Positions 12,730 through 25,239 of a DNA stretch of 64,000 bases are shown here, piece by piece. The DNA is from Ziziphus jujuba (taxonomy: Eukaryota; Streptophyta; Magnoliopsida; Rosales; Rhamnaceae). The stretch is from positions 4,363,501 through 4,427,500 of the forward strand of contig NC_083384.1 in assembly GCF_031755915.1 (NCBI RefSeq). Reading direction: 5' to 3'. Numbering within the stretch: the stretch's first letter is position 1; every line of letters begins with the position of its first letter. A model generated the notes under the pieces. The model did no database searches. It had not been told where the DNA came from and saw nothing but the letters and a program-made list of their open reading frames with translations. Both the position numbers and the translations under genes were made by a program.

Positions 12730-13480
12730 GTTAGAGAATCATGGCAATTGTTAGCCATGAACCATGCAAACCCGAGACCATGCTGAAATGCCTTGGCCAA
12801 GAAGTCATAAACTAGGTTGCTTTGTAATTTTGCTTGTATTTTGTTCTATCAATTTCATGTGATCTAGGTTAGATAATTTGGTGCACAAAGACACCAAAAT
12901 GTGTTATTTAATATGTATTAGCCAAAATGGAGTATTAGGAAGCTTTGAGAAATGAAGCACCTTTATGACATGGAAAGCACCTTAGCGACTAAGATGGTGA
13001 CATGGGAGCTACTTGGTGACATGGAGCCAAACCATTTGTCCTCTCCTTCATCCTCCTTCATCCAATGCATGGAAGGACATGTGTCATCATGCATGAGGAG
13101 TAATTAAAGATGAAGTACCTAATGAGGCAGCAACACTTGTCAACAAACCATGAAGCATGTGACAAAGTTACTTTACATATGTGTTTTACTTCAGCATGAA
13201 GGACTTGTTTTGTATTGGTGTTTAAAATTGGCCATGGTGTGTTTTCACACCTATTTTGTATGCTATAAGTATGTATTACATTTCAATAAATAATATGTAT
13301 TGAATTTTGAAGAAAATACCTTAGTTTGCATTTTGAAACCAAGCGAAACACAAATCGGCCAAAACTGGAAAATTTTCCAGCAGCTTAACCAAAGCAAGCT
13401 GAGAACATCTACACTCAAAATGAATTTCCAAACCATTCAAAACCTTGTTCCTTTTAGATTAACCTTTCCCTAATCCTTTC
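12729..13480 (+). repeat. 5' LTR of Copia element F
   Basis: A 752-bp LTR beginning TGTTAGAGAATCATGGC and ending CCTTTCA. A TATA-like GCTATAAG lies at about 13262. The 3' copy starts TGTTACAGAATCATGG at 17498 and differs by scattered substitutions and an indel of about 25 bp near 13000/17750, which points to a fairly old insertion. Confidence 0.9.
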
Positions 13481-13483
13481 AAA

Positions 13484-13495
13484 TTGGTATCAGAG
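13484..13495 (+). other. Primer-binding site of Copia element F
   Basis: TGGTATCAGAGC, complementary to the initiator methionine tRNA 3' end, lies 3 bases after the LTR end CA. Confidence 0.88.
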
Positions 13496-13557
13496 CTTTT
13501 ATTTAAATCGTTGTTCAAAACCGATTGGAAAATACACAAAACACAAACTGTTTTCAA

Positions 13558-16500
13558 ATGGCATCGTCACACTTTTCAGCACCTTCACCTCCAATCTTTG
13601 ATGACCAAAACTATCCTGTTTGTGTGATTAAAATGAGAGCCTATCTTCAAGCTTATGACCTTTGGGAGCTTTTGAAGTTGATTATGAAATAGAACCATTG
13701 AGAACAGGTGCTACATTGAATCAAATCAAACTTCTTAGTGAAGAAAATGCAAGACCTTTCAAAACTCTCACAGCAATACAAGCTGCTGTGACTGATGATA
13801 TCTTCACTAGAATCATGACCTGTACAACTTCTAGACAAGCTTAGGAAAAGCTTTTAGAGGAGTTCCAAGGAAGTACAAGATCAATACAAATGTAGCTACT
13901 AAACCTTAAAAGATAATTTGAAAACTTGAAGATGCTGGAACTTAAAACCGTGAAGGAATTTTCAAACAAACTTATCAAGATTGTCAACCAAATCCGGTTG
14001 CTTGGTGAATATTTTCTAGACCAAAGGATTATTGAAAATATCCTTATATGTCTTCCAGAGAAATATGAAGCAAAGATCTTAACTTTGGAGGAAATAAGAG
14101 ACCTTACACAACTCAAAGTTGCTGAATTGATCAATGCCTTGCAAGCCACAGAACAAATGAGGAGTCTTCGACTACAAGGTGAATCATGCTCAAGTGAAGC
14201 AGCCCTTGCAGCAAATAACAAAGGCAAAACAATCCAGTAACCAAGGCCTTTTCAAAGGCAAAATAGAGGCAAGGAGACCACCAACCAAAGAGGGAACAAG
14301 ATGACCTATCGTCCTTGCATAATATGTAAGAAGCAAGGACACACGTCTAAGATATGCTGGTGGAGGCCGAATGCTCAATGCAAGATTTGCAATCAATTCG
14401 GTCACATGGAAAGAGTTTAAAGGCAAAGAAACCAAAGGCAAGAAGTAAGACAAGCTCATGAACCCGAATAAGTAAATGGAGAGCATGAGTAGCAACTTGC
14501 AATCTTGCAACCACAACCAATGATAAATGGATTTTGGACAGTGGATGCACAAATCATATGTGCAATAACCGTGACTTGTTTTTCAAGTTCAACTTAAGAA
14601 TTGCAACAAAAATTAGGGCAGCAAATGGATAAATTATGGAGGCACAAGGAAATGGAGATTTGGTCATTAAAACACTAAAAGTTACAATTCAAATTACCAA
14701 TGTTTTATATGTACCAAATTTGTTTGAAAATTTACTTAGTGTGTCACAATTTATGAAGAAAGGATACATTTTGAAATTCTTAGATACAAGTTGTGAAATA
14801 TCTAAGGATGACAAAATTGTATTTGTTGTCCATATGAAAAATAATAGCCTTGTAATTGATTTTGATCAACAAAATCAAATGGCTATGAATACCAAAGTCC
14901 AAGAAGATTCAAGACTATGGCATAGAAAGCTTGGCCGTTACGACTATGCCACCATGAAGCAAATGCATACTCAACAGATTGTTGAGAATTTACCACGAAA
15001 CCATAAAGATGAAGCTGTTTACCAAACATGTCAACTTAGCAAAATCAAAAGACAACCATTTCCTTTGACAACACTCGGCAAAGCAAAGGAAAAGTTACAA
15101 ATGGTGCATTCAGATTTCTGTGGACCAATGAATGAAGTAACTCATGCAGGAAAGAGGCATTTTATCATCTTTATTGATGATTATTCAAGAAAGTGCTGGA
15201 TATACTTTCACAAACAAAAATAAAACCAGCAGACACATTTGAAAAGTTCAAAACACTTGTAGAAAACCAAGCATAAACAACTATCATGGTGATTCGAACC
15301 GACAATGGTGGAGAGTACATTTCCAAAGCTTTCCAAGATATTTGCAAGACAAATAGCACCATACACCAACTCACAACTCCATACACACCACAACAAAATG
15401 GAGTGAGTGAAAGAAATAATAAAACCGTCATGAAGATGTCAAGATACTTACTGTTCGAGAAGTGCTTGCCAAAGAAATTTTAGGCCTAAACTGCCAATAC
15501 AAGTGTATACCTCCTAAACCGACTTCCAAGTAAGGCATTTGAGTCTAAAACAATAAATGAATTGTGGTATGGTTTAAACCTTCAATTGCTCACTTAAAAG
15601 TATTTGGAAGTATTTGTTATATGCATGTCCATGACTCCAAAAGAACCAAGCTTGATAAGAAAGCAAGTATTGGTATATTTGTAGGCTATAGCTCGGTTTC
15701 AAAGGGCTATAGAATCTTTGATATATCTAAGATGTAGGTTGTTGTCTCTAGAGATGTTATTGTAGATGAGAACTCATTTTGGAGTTGGAAGGAGCATAAA
15801 GTGGAAGAAAACACTTATATTTAATCAAGAACTCCTTTCACCGATCAAAGTGATTTTGATGTTGCTGATGATGATGACCCAGCCTATGAAGAATATGTTG
15901 GGAAGAGAGGCACAAAATCAATTACAGAACTTTATGTAAGTGCAAGGATGGCAACACCTGATCCTACAACATATAGTGAGGCTTCACAACATAAAGAATG
16001 GCAAGCTGCAATGGAGGAGGAGCTTCACATGATAAAAAATAACAAAACTTAGAGTTTGGTGCCGATACCAAAGAAAGGACATGTAATAGGTGTCAAATGG
16101 GTTTTTCGAACAAAACTAAACCCTAATGGCACTTTGGACAAGTACAAAGCAAGGCTGGTTGTTAAAGGCTATGTTCAACAATATGGTGTAGACTACATGG
16201 AGACTTTTGCACCGGTGGCAAGACATGAAACCATTCGGCTTTTACTTGCATATGCGGCCAATAATTCTTGGAAAATATATCATTTGGATGTGAAATCAGA
16301 TTTTCTAAATGGTATTTTAGAAGAAGTATATGTTAAGAAACTTGAAGGCTTTGTTATAGAAGGAGAGGAGGAGAAAGTGTATAAGCTTCATAAAGCCTTG
16401 TACGGACTCAAACAAGCTCCAAGAGCTTGGTATGTAAGAATTGATGACTACCTCACTCATGAAGGCTTTTTAAGAAGTGATAATGAGCCTACACTCTATA

Positions 16501-17440
16501 TCAAAGCCAACTCACATGAAGATACAATGGTAATCTCTCTTTATGTTGATGATTTGCTAATAATAGGTTGCAATACTGAAGGCATTCAAAAGTTCAAAGA
16601 TAAAGTGATGGAAACCTTCTAGATGTCCAACCTTGGCTTAATGAATTATTTTCTAGGTTTGGAGATCAAGCAAACAAGTAAAGGTATAACTTTATTTTAA
16701 GAAAAATATTCCATGAATTTGCTTGATAAGTTTCAACTATAAAATGCCAAGACTGTTGAAACACCAATGATTCAAAATGACAAGTTTGAACTTGATAATG
16801 GAAGTGAGAAAGTGAATGCTTCAATTTATAAAAGCCTAATTAGAAGCCTGCTTTATTTGTGTGCTTCAAGACCTCATATTATGTATGCTATAAGTGTGCT
16901 ATCAAGATTCATGAGTGCACCATCTCAAAACCATTACCAAGCTGTAAAAAAAGTCCTAAGGTATGTAAAGGGCACGGCCAACTTTGGAATCCTATACAGG
17001 CATGGCAACATGTGTGAATTAGTTAGCTATTGTGATAGTGATTGGGCAGGTAGCTTGGAAGACATGAAGAGCACCTATGGATACTTGTTTATGTTTGATT
17101 CAAGTCCATTTTCATGGAGTTTACACAAGCAAGGAACCACGACACAATCAACAGCAGAAGTTGAATACATCTCGGCGGTAGCAGCATTAAGTTAGGCAAT
17201 TTGGCTAAGGAAATTGCTTAATGATTTAGGTTGCAGGCAAACAAATGTAACCACCATTCATTGTGATAATACTTCAGCCATAGCCATCACCAAAAATCCA
17301 GTACAACACAAAAGAACCATGCATATCCTTGTGAAGTACCATAGCATCTCTGAGGCTGAAAGAAACAAGAAATAAATTTGATGCATTGTTCAACACAAGA
17401 TCAGCTAGCCGACAATCTCACAAAACCATTGCCAAAAGAA
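13558..17440 (+). pseudogene. Copia gag-pol polyprotein, element F, multiply interrupted
   Basis: The start at 13558 gives MASSHFSAPSPP, parallel to the start of element G gag. The gag UBN2-type region runs from about 13600 to 14230. CCHC zinc-knuckle remnants lie at about 14310-14415, and the protease motif (LDSGCTNHM) near 14535. The GAG-pre-integrase and integrase core span about 14880-15560 ([27 protein letters not shown]). RT spans about 16056-16620 with YVDDLLIIG, and RNase H about 16767-17440 with the tail ADNLTKPL. Stops include TAG at 13844, TAA near 15220 and TAG at 16621. It is non-functional, but every domain can be recognised. Confidence 0.88.
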
Positions 17441-17497
17441 AGACTTTAAGTGCTTAGGAGTCTTCTGCACATCATGCCTAACATTGCCAAGGAGGAG

Positions 17498-18131
17498 TGT
17501 TACAGAATCATGGCAATTGTTAGCCATGAACCATGCAAACCCGAGACCAAGCTGAAATGCCTTGGCTAAGAAGTCATAACCTAGGTTGCTTTGTAATTTT
17601 GCTTGTATTTTGTTCTAGCAATTTTGTGTAATCTAGGCTAGATACATTGGTTCACAAAGACATCAAAATGTGTTATTCAATATTTATTAGCCAAATTACA
17701 GTATTAGGAAGCCTAGAGAAATGAAGCACCTTTATGACATGGAAAGCACCTCTTGGTGACATGGAGCCAAACCATTCGGCCTTTCCCTCGTTCTCCCTCA
17801 TCCAATGCATGGAAGGACATGTGTCATCACGCATGAGGACTACTTCCACATGAAGCACCTAATGAGGCAGCAATACTTGTCAACAAAACATCAAGCATGT
17901 GGCAAAGTTACTTTACACATGTGTTTTGCTTCAGCATGAAGGACTTGTTTTGTATTGGTGTTTAAAACTGGCTATGCTGTGCTTTCACACTTATTTTATA
18001 TGCTACAATTATGTATTACATCTCAATGAATAATATGTATTGAATGTTGGAGAAAATACCTTAGTTTCCATTTTAAAACCAAGAGAAACACAAACTGACC
18101 AAAACTGAAAAATTTTCCAGCAGCTTAACCA
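17498..18131 (+). repeat. 3' LTR of Copia element F (truncated)
   Basis: It follows the purine-rich tract AAGGAGGAG at 17489-17497. It matches the 5' LTR up to CAGCAGCTTAACCA and then stops at the first base of element G's LTR. Confidence 0.9.
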
Positions 18132-19171
18132 TGTTGAAGTGTGGCAATTTTGCCACTTGATGGTGCATGTCACCGGCTAGCATGCACACCTTGGTATCAA
18201 ATCATTTCCTTTTATGAGTTTATATATATATATTTTTGTATGTTTTAATTTATACAAGGTATATTTTGATAATGTTTTGTGCCTAAGTTATGTATGCAAA
18301 AGTATAGGCAAAATTATGCACAAAAGAGTAGGAATGTTATGCTTGAAATGCCTATGGTGCTGGATTCATAATTTCCAGCAACATAGTTCTAATATTTATC
18401 TTATATCTCAGGTTGCAAATGGAGGTTTGGGCTGAAATTTTGAGGGCTGTATACAGACATATATAGAAGACTATGGTTCAAATTTCAGGTCCAAATGACA
18501 TGGGAAAGTCCATTTTCTATTCCAAACAGATTGTTGTATCTGATGGGCCCAGTATGCAGAGTATGGGTTAGTTTTGGAGCTGTTTGGCCCATGATCCGGT
18601 TCCAGAACATTCCTAGCTCTTGGAACAATATTTATTGATGACCAAGGATGCTTCAAAACAAGTTTCATAGGCAGATACAAAGGGAAACTAAGTAGGTGAA
18701 GCTAGTTTGGTTGTTTACCCAAACTAGTTAAACAATAGGAACTTAGTTCAAACCATGTGCCACTTTTTACTATATTTGGAATAGACATGTTGCAGCTGTT
18801 TTTGACCTCTTTTGTGTATGAAAAGTTAGGTGTTGACCATTTTACTTTTTAAATTTCAAATACTTTACTCATTTTGTAAGCTCACATGCTTGGCATATGT
18901 GAACTAGTTGTAATTTCAAGCTTATATTGCAAAATGAATGAAATGGCTATAGATCCAAGCCTCATTTTTCAAAAGCAACGTGGTCCCCTTCTTCTTATCT
19001 CTTCTTCAACACCTTAGAACACTCTAGGAACCCTAAAAACCAGAAAACACCATAACCAAAACCTAAAAACACAACTCACACACAACCATTCCCAAGAGCA
19101 TCACCAAAAGCTTGCTTGTTGCTAACACTTCAAGCTAGCTTGCTCTTGGTCATAACCTTCTCACCCCAACA
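18132..19171 (+). repeat. 5' LTR of Copia element G
   Basis: It starts TGTTGAAGTGTGG and ends CCCAACA. The first 30 bases contain an imperfect palindrome, AAGTGTGGCAA/TTGCCACTT. A (TA)n plus T-run at 18222-18238 differs from the T-run in the 3' LTR. Confidence 0.9.
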
Positions 19172-19174
19172 AAG

Positions 19175-19186
19175 TGGTATCAGAGC
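19175..19186 (+). other. Primer-binding site of Copia element G
   Basis: TGGTATCAGAGC begins 3 bases after the LTR end. It matches the initiator methionine tRNA primer. Confidence 0.9.
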
Positions 19187-19302
19187 AAGGCACATTTTTG
19201 TGAGATTTGTGAGGTTTTGGGCTGGTTCGTTCCTTGAGAGTGAAGAGATACTTGAAAGAACAAATATATTTTCATATTCCTTCATACTAGAAAGCAACAT
19301 TC

Positions 19303-22300
19303 ACATGGCTTCTTCAAGTTTTTCAACTCCTTCTCCTTCTATCTTCAATGGGGAGAACTACAACATTTGGAGTATCAAGATGCAAGCCTACTTGAAGGCT
19401 TATGGTCTTTGGGAGGTCACCATAAATCCCCAAGAACCCGAGCCTTTGAGACAAGGGGCAACGGTCAACCAAATCAAGCACCATGAGGAGGAATTGGCTA
19501 AAGGTTTCAAGGCTCTCACCGCCATTCATTCTTGTATTAGTGATACCATTTTCACAAGGATAATGGCATGTGAAAGTGCCAAAGAAGCTTGGGACAAACT
19601 TCAAGATGAGTTCCAAGGGAGTGCAAGGACAAGGCAAATGCAAATCCTTAACCTAAGGAGGGAGTTTGAGACTATCAAGATGAAAGACAAAGAAACGGTT
19701 AAGGAGTTCACCACAAGGCTTCTTAATGTGGTGAATCAAATTAGGGTGCTAGGTGAAAGATTAAGTGACCAAAGGATTGTGGAGAAGGTGTTGGTCTCCT
19801 TGCCCGAGAGGTTTGAAGCTAAGAAATTTCCTTGACCGAGTTGGTGAATGCCTTGCAAGCTACGGAGCAAAGGAGGAGGATTAGACATGAAGAATCAATG
19901 GAGGCTGCATTTGTGTCTAAACAACATCAAAAGACACAAAATCAAAAGAAGAACAAGCTTAAGGTCATAAAGGAGAAAGGTGAAACTAGCAAACCCGAGA
20001 GGAAGTCCTATGAACCTTGTCACCATTGCAAGAAGAAAGGTCATCATCCAAGAAGGTGTTGGTGGAGGCCGGATGCATTTTGCCATAAATGCCAACAAAA
20101 GGGTCATGTAGAGAGAGTATGCAAGGTAACCAAGAAAGATAAGCAACAAGCAAATGTTGCTAAAGATAATGCAAGTGATAGTGAATCCGAAGAGTTGTTT
20201 GTTGCTACTTGTTTTAGTAGCATCAAGAATGATGAAGGATGGATCATTGATAGTGGAGCAACACACCGTATGTCTCACAAGCATGAGTGGTTCAAAAACT
20301 TGGATAGGAGCAGCCACAACAAAGTCAAAATTGGAAATGGAGGCTTGATGGAAGTGAAAAGGCAAAGGAGATGTGGTGATACACACCACCAAAGGTATCA
20401 AAACTATCCATGATGTTCTCTATGTACCTTCTTTATGTGAGAACTTACTTAGTGTAGGTCAAATGCTTGAGAACAAATATGCATTACACTTCTCAAACAT
20501 GACATGCACTATAGTTGATCCACATGGAAATGAATTAATGTGTGTTGGAATGAAGAACAAGAATTTTAGGTTGAATATGGATGAAAATGGTGCATCGGTT
20601 GCATTGAACACCAAAGTTGAGAACACCTCTCAACTTTGGCATAAAAGACTAGGCCATGCTAGCTTTAAGTCATTGGTAGGCACACATGAACTTGTTAGAG
20701 ACATGCCATTGGTGGAGAAGCAAGAACATGTGTGTGAAGTGTGTCAAAAAGGAAAGCATACTAGGCTAGCATTTCAATCTTGTTCTTGGAGATCAAAGGA
20801 GAAGTTAGGACTTATACATTCGGATATTTGTGGTCCTATGAGTGTTCCATCCTTAAATGGCAGCAAGTATTTCATAACTTTCATTGATGATTACTCAAGA
20901 ATGTGTTGGGTGTATTTCCTTGAAAGAAAATCACAAGCTTTGGAGAAATTTGTAGAATTTATGAAGTTAATGCAAAATCAATCCGGTTGCACTATAAAGG
21001 TGTTAAGGACGGACAATGGTGGGGAATACACAAGTGAGGCTTTCAAACAACTTTGTAAGGATCATGGTATAGTTCATCAATTCACTACACCATACACACC
21101 ACAACAAAATGGTGTATGTGAAAGGAAGAACCGTACCATCATGGAGATGGCTAGATGTTTGTTGTTTGAAAGTGGCTTGCCAAAGAAGTTTTGGGCCGAA
21201 GGAGTTAATACATTCATCTACATCCAAAATAGGCTTTACTCCAAGTCTTTGAGGAGTAAAACCCCATTTGAGCTTTGGTTTGGATATAAGCCTTCTCTTA
21301 ATCATCTAAGGGTATTTGGAAGCATTTGTTACATCCTAGTACCACAAGAGAAGAGAGGAAAGCTTGATGAAAGGTCACAAGTTGGTGTCTTGGTTGGCTA
21401 TAGTGATGTGACCAAGGGATATAGAGTGTATAACTTGGAAACCAAGAAACTTGTGATAAGTAGAGATGTGAAAGTTGATGAGGAAGCTAAATGGGTTTGT
21501 AGTAAGGAGGAGTTGGCTAGTATGGATGAAGACAATCGACTTGAAGCTCATGATAATGATGAGGAACAAGGAAATGATGAAGGTGCTGCCCATGATAATG
21601 AATATGATGAGAATGAGCTAGAAATCTCCATAGGGGCTGACTTGGAGATTGGTGATGGTGTGAGAGGCACAAGACCTCTTAATGAGATTTATGAAAGGTG
21701 TAATGTGGCATTGAGTGATCCAATCAATGTCCATGCGGCTATGGCAAGAAAAGAATGGAGACAAGCCATGCAAGATGAAATGGATGTGATAAACAAGAAT
21801 GACACTTGGAGCTTGGTAACAAAACCGAAGGGAAAGAATGCTATTGGGGTGAAGTGGATCTTTAGGACCAAGTACAATCCGGATGGGTCCATAAATAAGC
21901 ACAAGGCAAGGCTTGTTGTCAAAGGATATGCACAACAAGCCGGTGTGGATTATGGAGAGACTTTTGCACCGGTTGCAAGGATGGAAACCATAAGACTTCT
22001 CCTTGCAATTTCGGCACAAAAGTCTTGGAAAGTATATCACCTTGATGTGAAGTCAGCCTTCTTGAATGGAATATTGAAGGAAGAGGTCTATGTTATGCAA
22101 CCCGAAGGTTTTGTGAAGAAAGGAAGTGAAGAGAAGGTATATAAGCTACACAAGGCCTTGTATGGCCTTAAACAAGCTCCTAGGGCATGGTATGCCAAGA
22201 TAGATGGTTTTTTGACAAAGCATGGATTTAGGAGGAGTCCTAATGAGCCTACATTGTATATTAGGACTCATGGTTGCATGGTGTTGGTGTCTCTTTATGT

Positions 22301-23255
22301 TGATGACCTCCTAGTGACCGGTGGTAATGAGAAAGAAGTGAGCAATTTCAAAAGTGAGCTAGAATTGAACTTTGAGATGTCTAGCCTTGGAGAGATGAAA
22401 TACTTTCTGGAATTGAAGTTTTCCAATCATCCAAGGGCATCTTCATATCTCAAGAAAGCTATGTGAAGGAGTTGCTCAAGAAGTTTGACATGGAGGATTG
22501 TAATAGCGTTGCCACACCTATGAATGAAGGCACCAAGTTGGTGAAGGATGATGATTCTCCAAAGGTAAATCCTTCCATCTATAGAAGTTTAATTGGTAGC
22601 CTTTTATATGTATGCTCTAATAGACCGGATATCATGTTTAGTGTGGCTGTTTTGTCAAGATTTATGCATAGTCCATCACAAAATCATCTTAGTTGTGCAA
22701 AAAGAATCCTAAGGTATTTGAAAGGTACTAGTGATTTTGGTATATGGTACAAGGATGGCATGAATGAAGCTTTGCTTGGTTATAGTGATAGTGATTGGGC
22801 TGGTTCTTTGGATGATAGCAAGAGCACATCGGGCTACATTTACATCTTGGAAATGGTCCTTTCTCATTAATTCCAAGAAGCAACAAACCGTTGCACAAAG
22901 CACCGCGGAAGCTGAGTATATTGCTTGCTCAAGTTGTGCTAATCAAGGTATTTGGCTTAGGAAATTATTGCAGGACTTGAGCTTGAAGCAAGAGGAAGCC
23001 ACGGTAATATTGTCTGAAAGTACTTCAGCAATAGCAATTGCTCAAAATCCAGTCCAACATGGGAGGACCAAGCATATACCGGTCAAGTATCATTCCTTAA
23101 GGGAATTTGAAGCAAGTGGTGAAGTGAAGTTGGCGTATGTGACTTCCGAGGAGAACTTGGCGGATATCTTCACCAAGCCATTGGGAAAGAAGAGATTTGA
23201 GATATTGAGAGGACTTCTCAATGTCTCATACAAAATTGCCAAGGAGGAGTGTTGA
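19303..23255 (+). pseudogene. Copia gag-pol polyprotein, element G, few frameshifts
   Basis: Gag starts at 19303 (MASSSFSTPSPS) with a UBN2-type domain to about 19830. Two CCHC knuckles follow (CHHCKKKGHHPRRC at about 20020-20062 and CHKCQQKGHVERVC at about 20081-20122), then the retropepsin motif IIDSGATHRM near 20245. Integrase runs from about 20640 to 21350 ([27 protein letters not shown]). RT runs from about 21830 to 22400 ([39 protein letters not shown] near 22295). RNase H runs from about 22560 to 23200, ending ADIFTKPLG. Frame breaks lie near 19830 (gag, a short deletion), 20365, 22430 and 22850. The domains are otherwise well preserved. It is inactive as it stands. Confidence 0.9.
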
Positions 23256-23925
23256 AGTGTGGCAATTTTGCCACTTGATGGTGCATGTCACCGGCTAGCA
23301 TGCACACCTTGGTATCAAATCATTTCCTTTTATGAGTTTATATTTTTTTTTTTGTATGTTTTAATTTATGCAAGGTATATTTTGATAATGTTTTGTGCCT
23401 AAGTTATGTATGCAAAAGTATAGGCAAAATTATGCACAAAAGAGTAGGAATGTTATGCTTGAAATGCCTATGGTGCTGGATTCATAATTTCCAGCAACAT
23501 AGTTCTACTATTTATCTTATATCTCAGGTTGCAAATGGAGTTTTGGGCTGAAATTTTGAGGGATGTCTACAGAAATATATAGAAGACTATAGTTCAAATT
23601 TCAGGTCCAAATGACATGGGAAAGTCCATTTTCTATTCCAAACAGATTACTGTATCTGATGGGCCCAGTATGCAGAGTATGGGTCAGTTTTGGAGCTGTT
23701 TGGCCCATGATCCGGTTCCAGAACATTCCTAGCTCTTGGAACAATATTTATTGATGACCAAGGATGCTTCAAAACAAGTTTCATAGGCAGATACAAAGGG
23801 AAACTAAGTAGGTGAAGCTAGTTTGGTTGTTTACCCAAACTAGTTAAACAATAGGAACTTAGTTCAAACCATGTGCCACTTTTTACTATATTTGGAATAG
23901 ACATGTTGCAGCTGTTTTTGACCTC
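23250..23925 (+). repeat. 3' LTR of Copia element G (truncated)
   Basis: It begins TGTTGAAGTG right after the purine tract AAGGAGGAG (23241-23249). It follows the 5' LTR to GCTGTTTTTGACCTCT, where the 5' copy continues for another 360 bases. A different AT-rich sequence starts at about 23926. Confidence 0.9.
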
Positions 23926-24220
23926 TAATTATTTTGGATGAAGCTAGTTTTAGTTTTTTTGTATTTTAATTATTTTAATATTTTTACTATTTTAATATAT
24001 TTTCAAAAAATAAAAAATAAGCAAATTAAAAAAAAATAAAGGGCGACGCATTAAAACAAACAATGTCGCCTAACATATTGGGTGACATTATTTTTCCACC
24101 TTTAGCGATGTTTTCCGAAAAGTCCCTCTTCATTGGCTTTTTTAGCAACACCTTAACAAAATATATTTAGCAACGCTTTAAAAAACAGCCGCTAAAAGCT
24201 TTCTTAGCGACTGTTTTGTA
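23926..24220. other. AT-rich sequence and CACTA-like subterminal repeats
   Basis: 23926-24027 is AT-rich and unassigned. From about 24040 to 24218 there are repeated short motifs of the type GGCGACG, GTCGCC, TTTAGCGATG, TTTAGCAACG and TTAGCGACTG, in both orientations. Such clusters are typical of the subterminal regions of plant CACTA (En/Spm) transposons. The right edge, GCGACTGTTTTGTA, would be the inside of a CACTACAAAACAGTCGC terminus, but the final GTG is replaced by unrelated sequence. No transposase is present, and the call rests on motif style only. Confidence 0.4.
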
Positions 24221-24310
24221 CAACCCATTTCCACCACATGCATATGTTTCCTTTCAGCAACCCCATTTTGTTATGAGGTTCCTGGACATGACATTTGATG
24301 AACAATTCCA
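24221..24310 (-). pseudogene. Copia integrase fragment (reversed scrap)
   Basis: Translated on the minus strand, about 30 codons read GIVHQMSCP...QNGVAERKHMHVVEMG with one internal stop. This is the well-known copia integrase block around PQQNGVAERKHRH. It belongs to a copia lineage different from F and G, which read CERKN or SERNN at this point. It is a small insertion scrap with no flanking domain. Confidence 0.75.
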
Positions 24311-24344
24311 TTAATAATATTCAGAATTTATTTTATGAGATTGA

Positions 24345-24566
24345 ATTTCTCTTTGTTCTTTTGAACACCTAAAACATCATTAGAGAGTGAATGTTTTAGT
24401 TTTGAATTATCAGTAGGAGTTCCATCACCTATTATGGCATCTTCATTATATACCAAGGTTTCTAATCACGGGCTGGTTAGGGGTTAAGGTGACCATTAGA
24501 ACTTGAACATAATTAGATCTGGGCTAATATAATATGGGTTTAAGAGCAGGTCATCCTAGGTTCATA
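24345..24566 (+). repeat. Gypsy LTR 3'-end fragment
   Basis: It matches the last 220 bases of the gypsy LTRs in plus orientation, ending CCTAGGTTCATA. It shares variants with element E (GGTGACCATTAGAACTTGAACATAATTAGATC in sense) that A, B and D lack. It is an isolated LTR end at the left border of plastid block 2. Confidence 0.85.
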
Positions 24567-24810
24567 CCAGGAAGCTTGATGCTTGAAGTAGGAATCAATT
24601 TGATTCCACCATACATATTAGGTTATGTGGGTGAAGTCAGATTTAAAAGTATTCCTTTTTCCCTTTTTTTCAACCCATTTATATCTAATCTTTTTTTTTT
24701 TTCCTGGCTCGGATATCCCACTTAGTCGAGCCATTCCCCTTTATGATACTGAAAAGGCAAAACCAATAAAATAAAGAAAAGCAACAAATCTATTCACTAA
24801 AAGCAACAAA
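24567..24810. other. Probable psbC-trnS-UGA spacer, partly unassigned
   Basis: The part from about 24690 to the tRNA reads like the plastid spacer beside trnS-UGA (CCTGGCTCGGATATCCCAC and onward). The first 120 bases are not identified. No gene seen. Confidence 0.4.
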
Positions 24811-24902
24811 GAAGAGAGAAGGATTCGAACCCTCGATAGTTCTTTGTTTTGAACTATACCGGTTTTCAAAACTGGAGTTATGAACCACTTAGCCATCTCT
24901 CA
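24811..24902 (-). tRNA. trnS-UGA: trnS-UGA, plastid-derived
   Basis: Minus-strand tRNA-Ser of class II type with a long variable arm (TATAGTTC...GAACTAT). It retains the anticodon TGA within TTTTGAAAACC and the T-arm GGTTCGAATCC. Several positions differ from the plastid consensus, for example in the D-arm and the acceptor end, so it is probably not functional. It stands beside psbZ as in the plastome. Confidence 0.88.
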
Positions 24903-25239
24903 GAAAGCTAATGTCTATTTTATTTTTTTAGCTGAATAGAACATGGACATATGAGTTAATACCATTACTATCTATAGAAAGATATCGGGTATGAATTTAC
25001 AAGCCTGTCTGTCTATATATATATAGATGCATGATCCAGCATGCCCCTTTGTAAAGTAAAAAAACCACCTCGATTCTATGCCTTAATAAAAAAAATTCGG
25101 TAATAAGTCATATAGAATCAATGATAGAATCATGGTAAAATACATCTATGATGCATTTTTTTTTTCTTTTACAATTTTTTAGTTGATAAAGATATCAAAT
25201 GGTATAATTCTTTCGTTGGTAGATTGGAGGATTAGAAAC

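Larger units (their letters stand above)
12729..18131 (+). mobile_element. Ty1/copia element F, decayed, 3' LTR truncated
   Basis: A 5' LTR (12729-13480), a primer-binding site, degenerate gag-pol (13558-about 17440), a purine tract and a 3' LTR (17498-18131). The domain order is gag, protease, integrase, RT, RNase H, which is the copia order. Many stops and small frameshifts are present. The 3' LTR lacks about its last 110 bases because Copia element G begins at 18132. The insertion point of F is within the gag/protease region of gypsy element E. Confidence 0.92.
18132..23925 (+). mobile_element. Ty1/copia element G, 3' LTR truncated
   Basis: A 5' LTR of 1040 bp (18132-19171), a primer-binding site, gag-pol (19303-23255), a purine tract, and a 3' LTR that matches the 5' copy for about 675 bases and then ends abruptly at about 23925. 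It inserted into the 3' LTR of element F. The LTRs are very similar and the polyprotein is interrupted at only about four points, so G is clearly younger than F. No target duplication can be read because the right end is missing. Confidence 0.92.

Noticed and set aside
19323..21922. Long minus-strand frames opposite Copia G
   Set aside because: They are antisense shadows of gag-pol with no recognisable domain.
24534..24725. Plus-strand frame starting MGLRAGHPRFIPG
   Set aside because: It begins inside the gypsy LTR end and crosses into spacer; the start is a chance ATG in LTR sequence.
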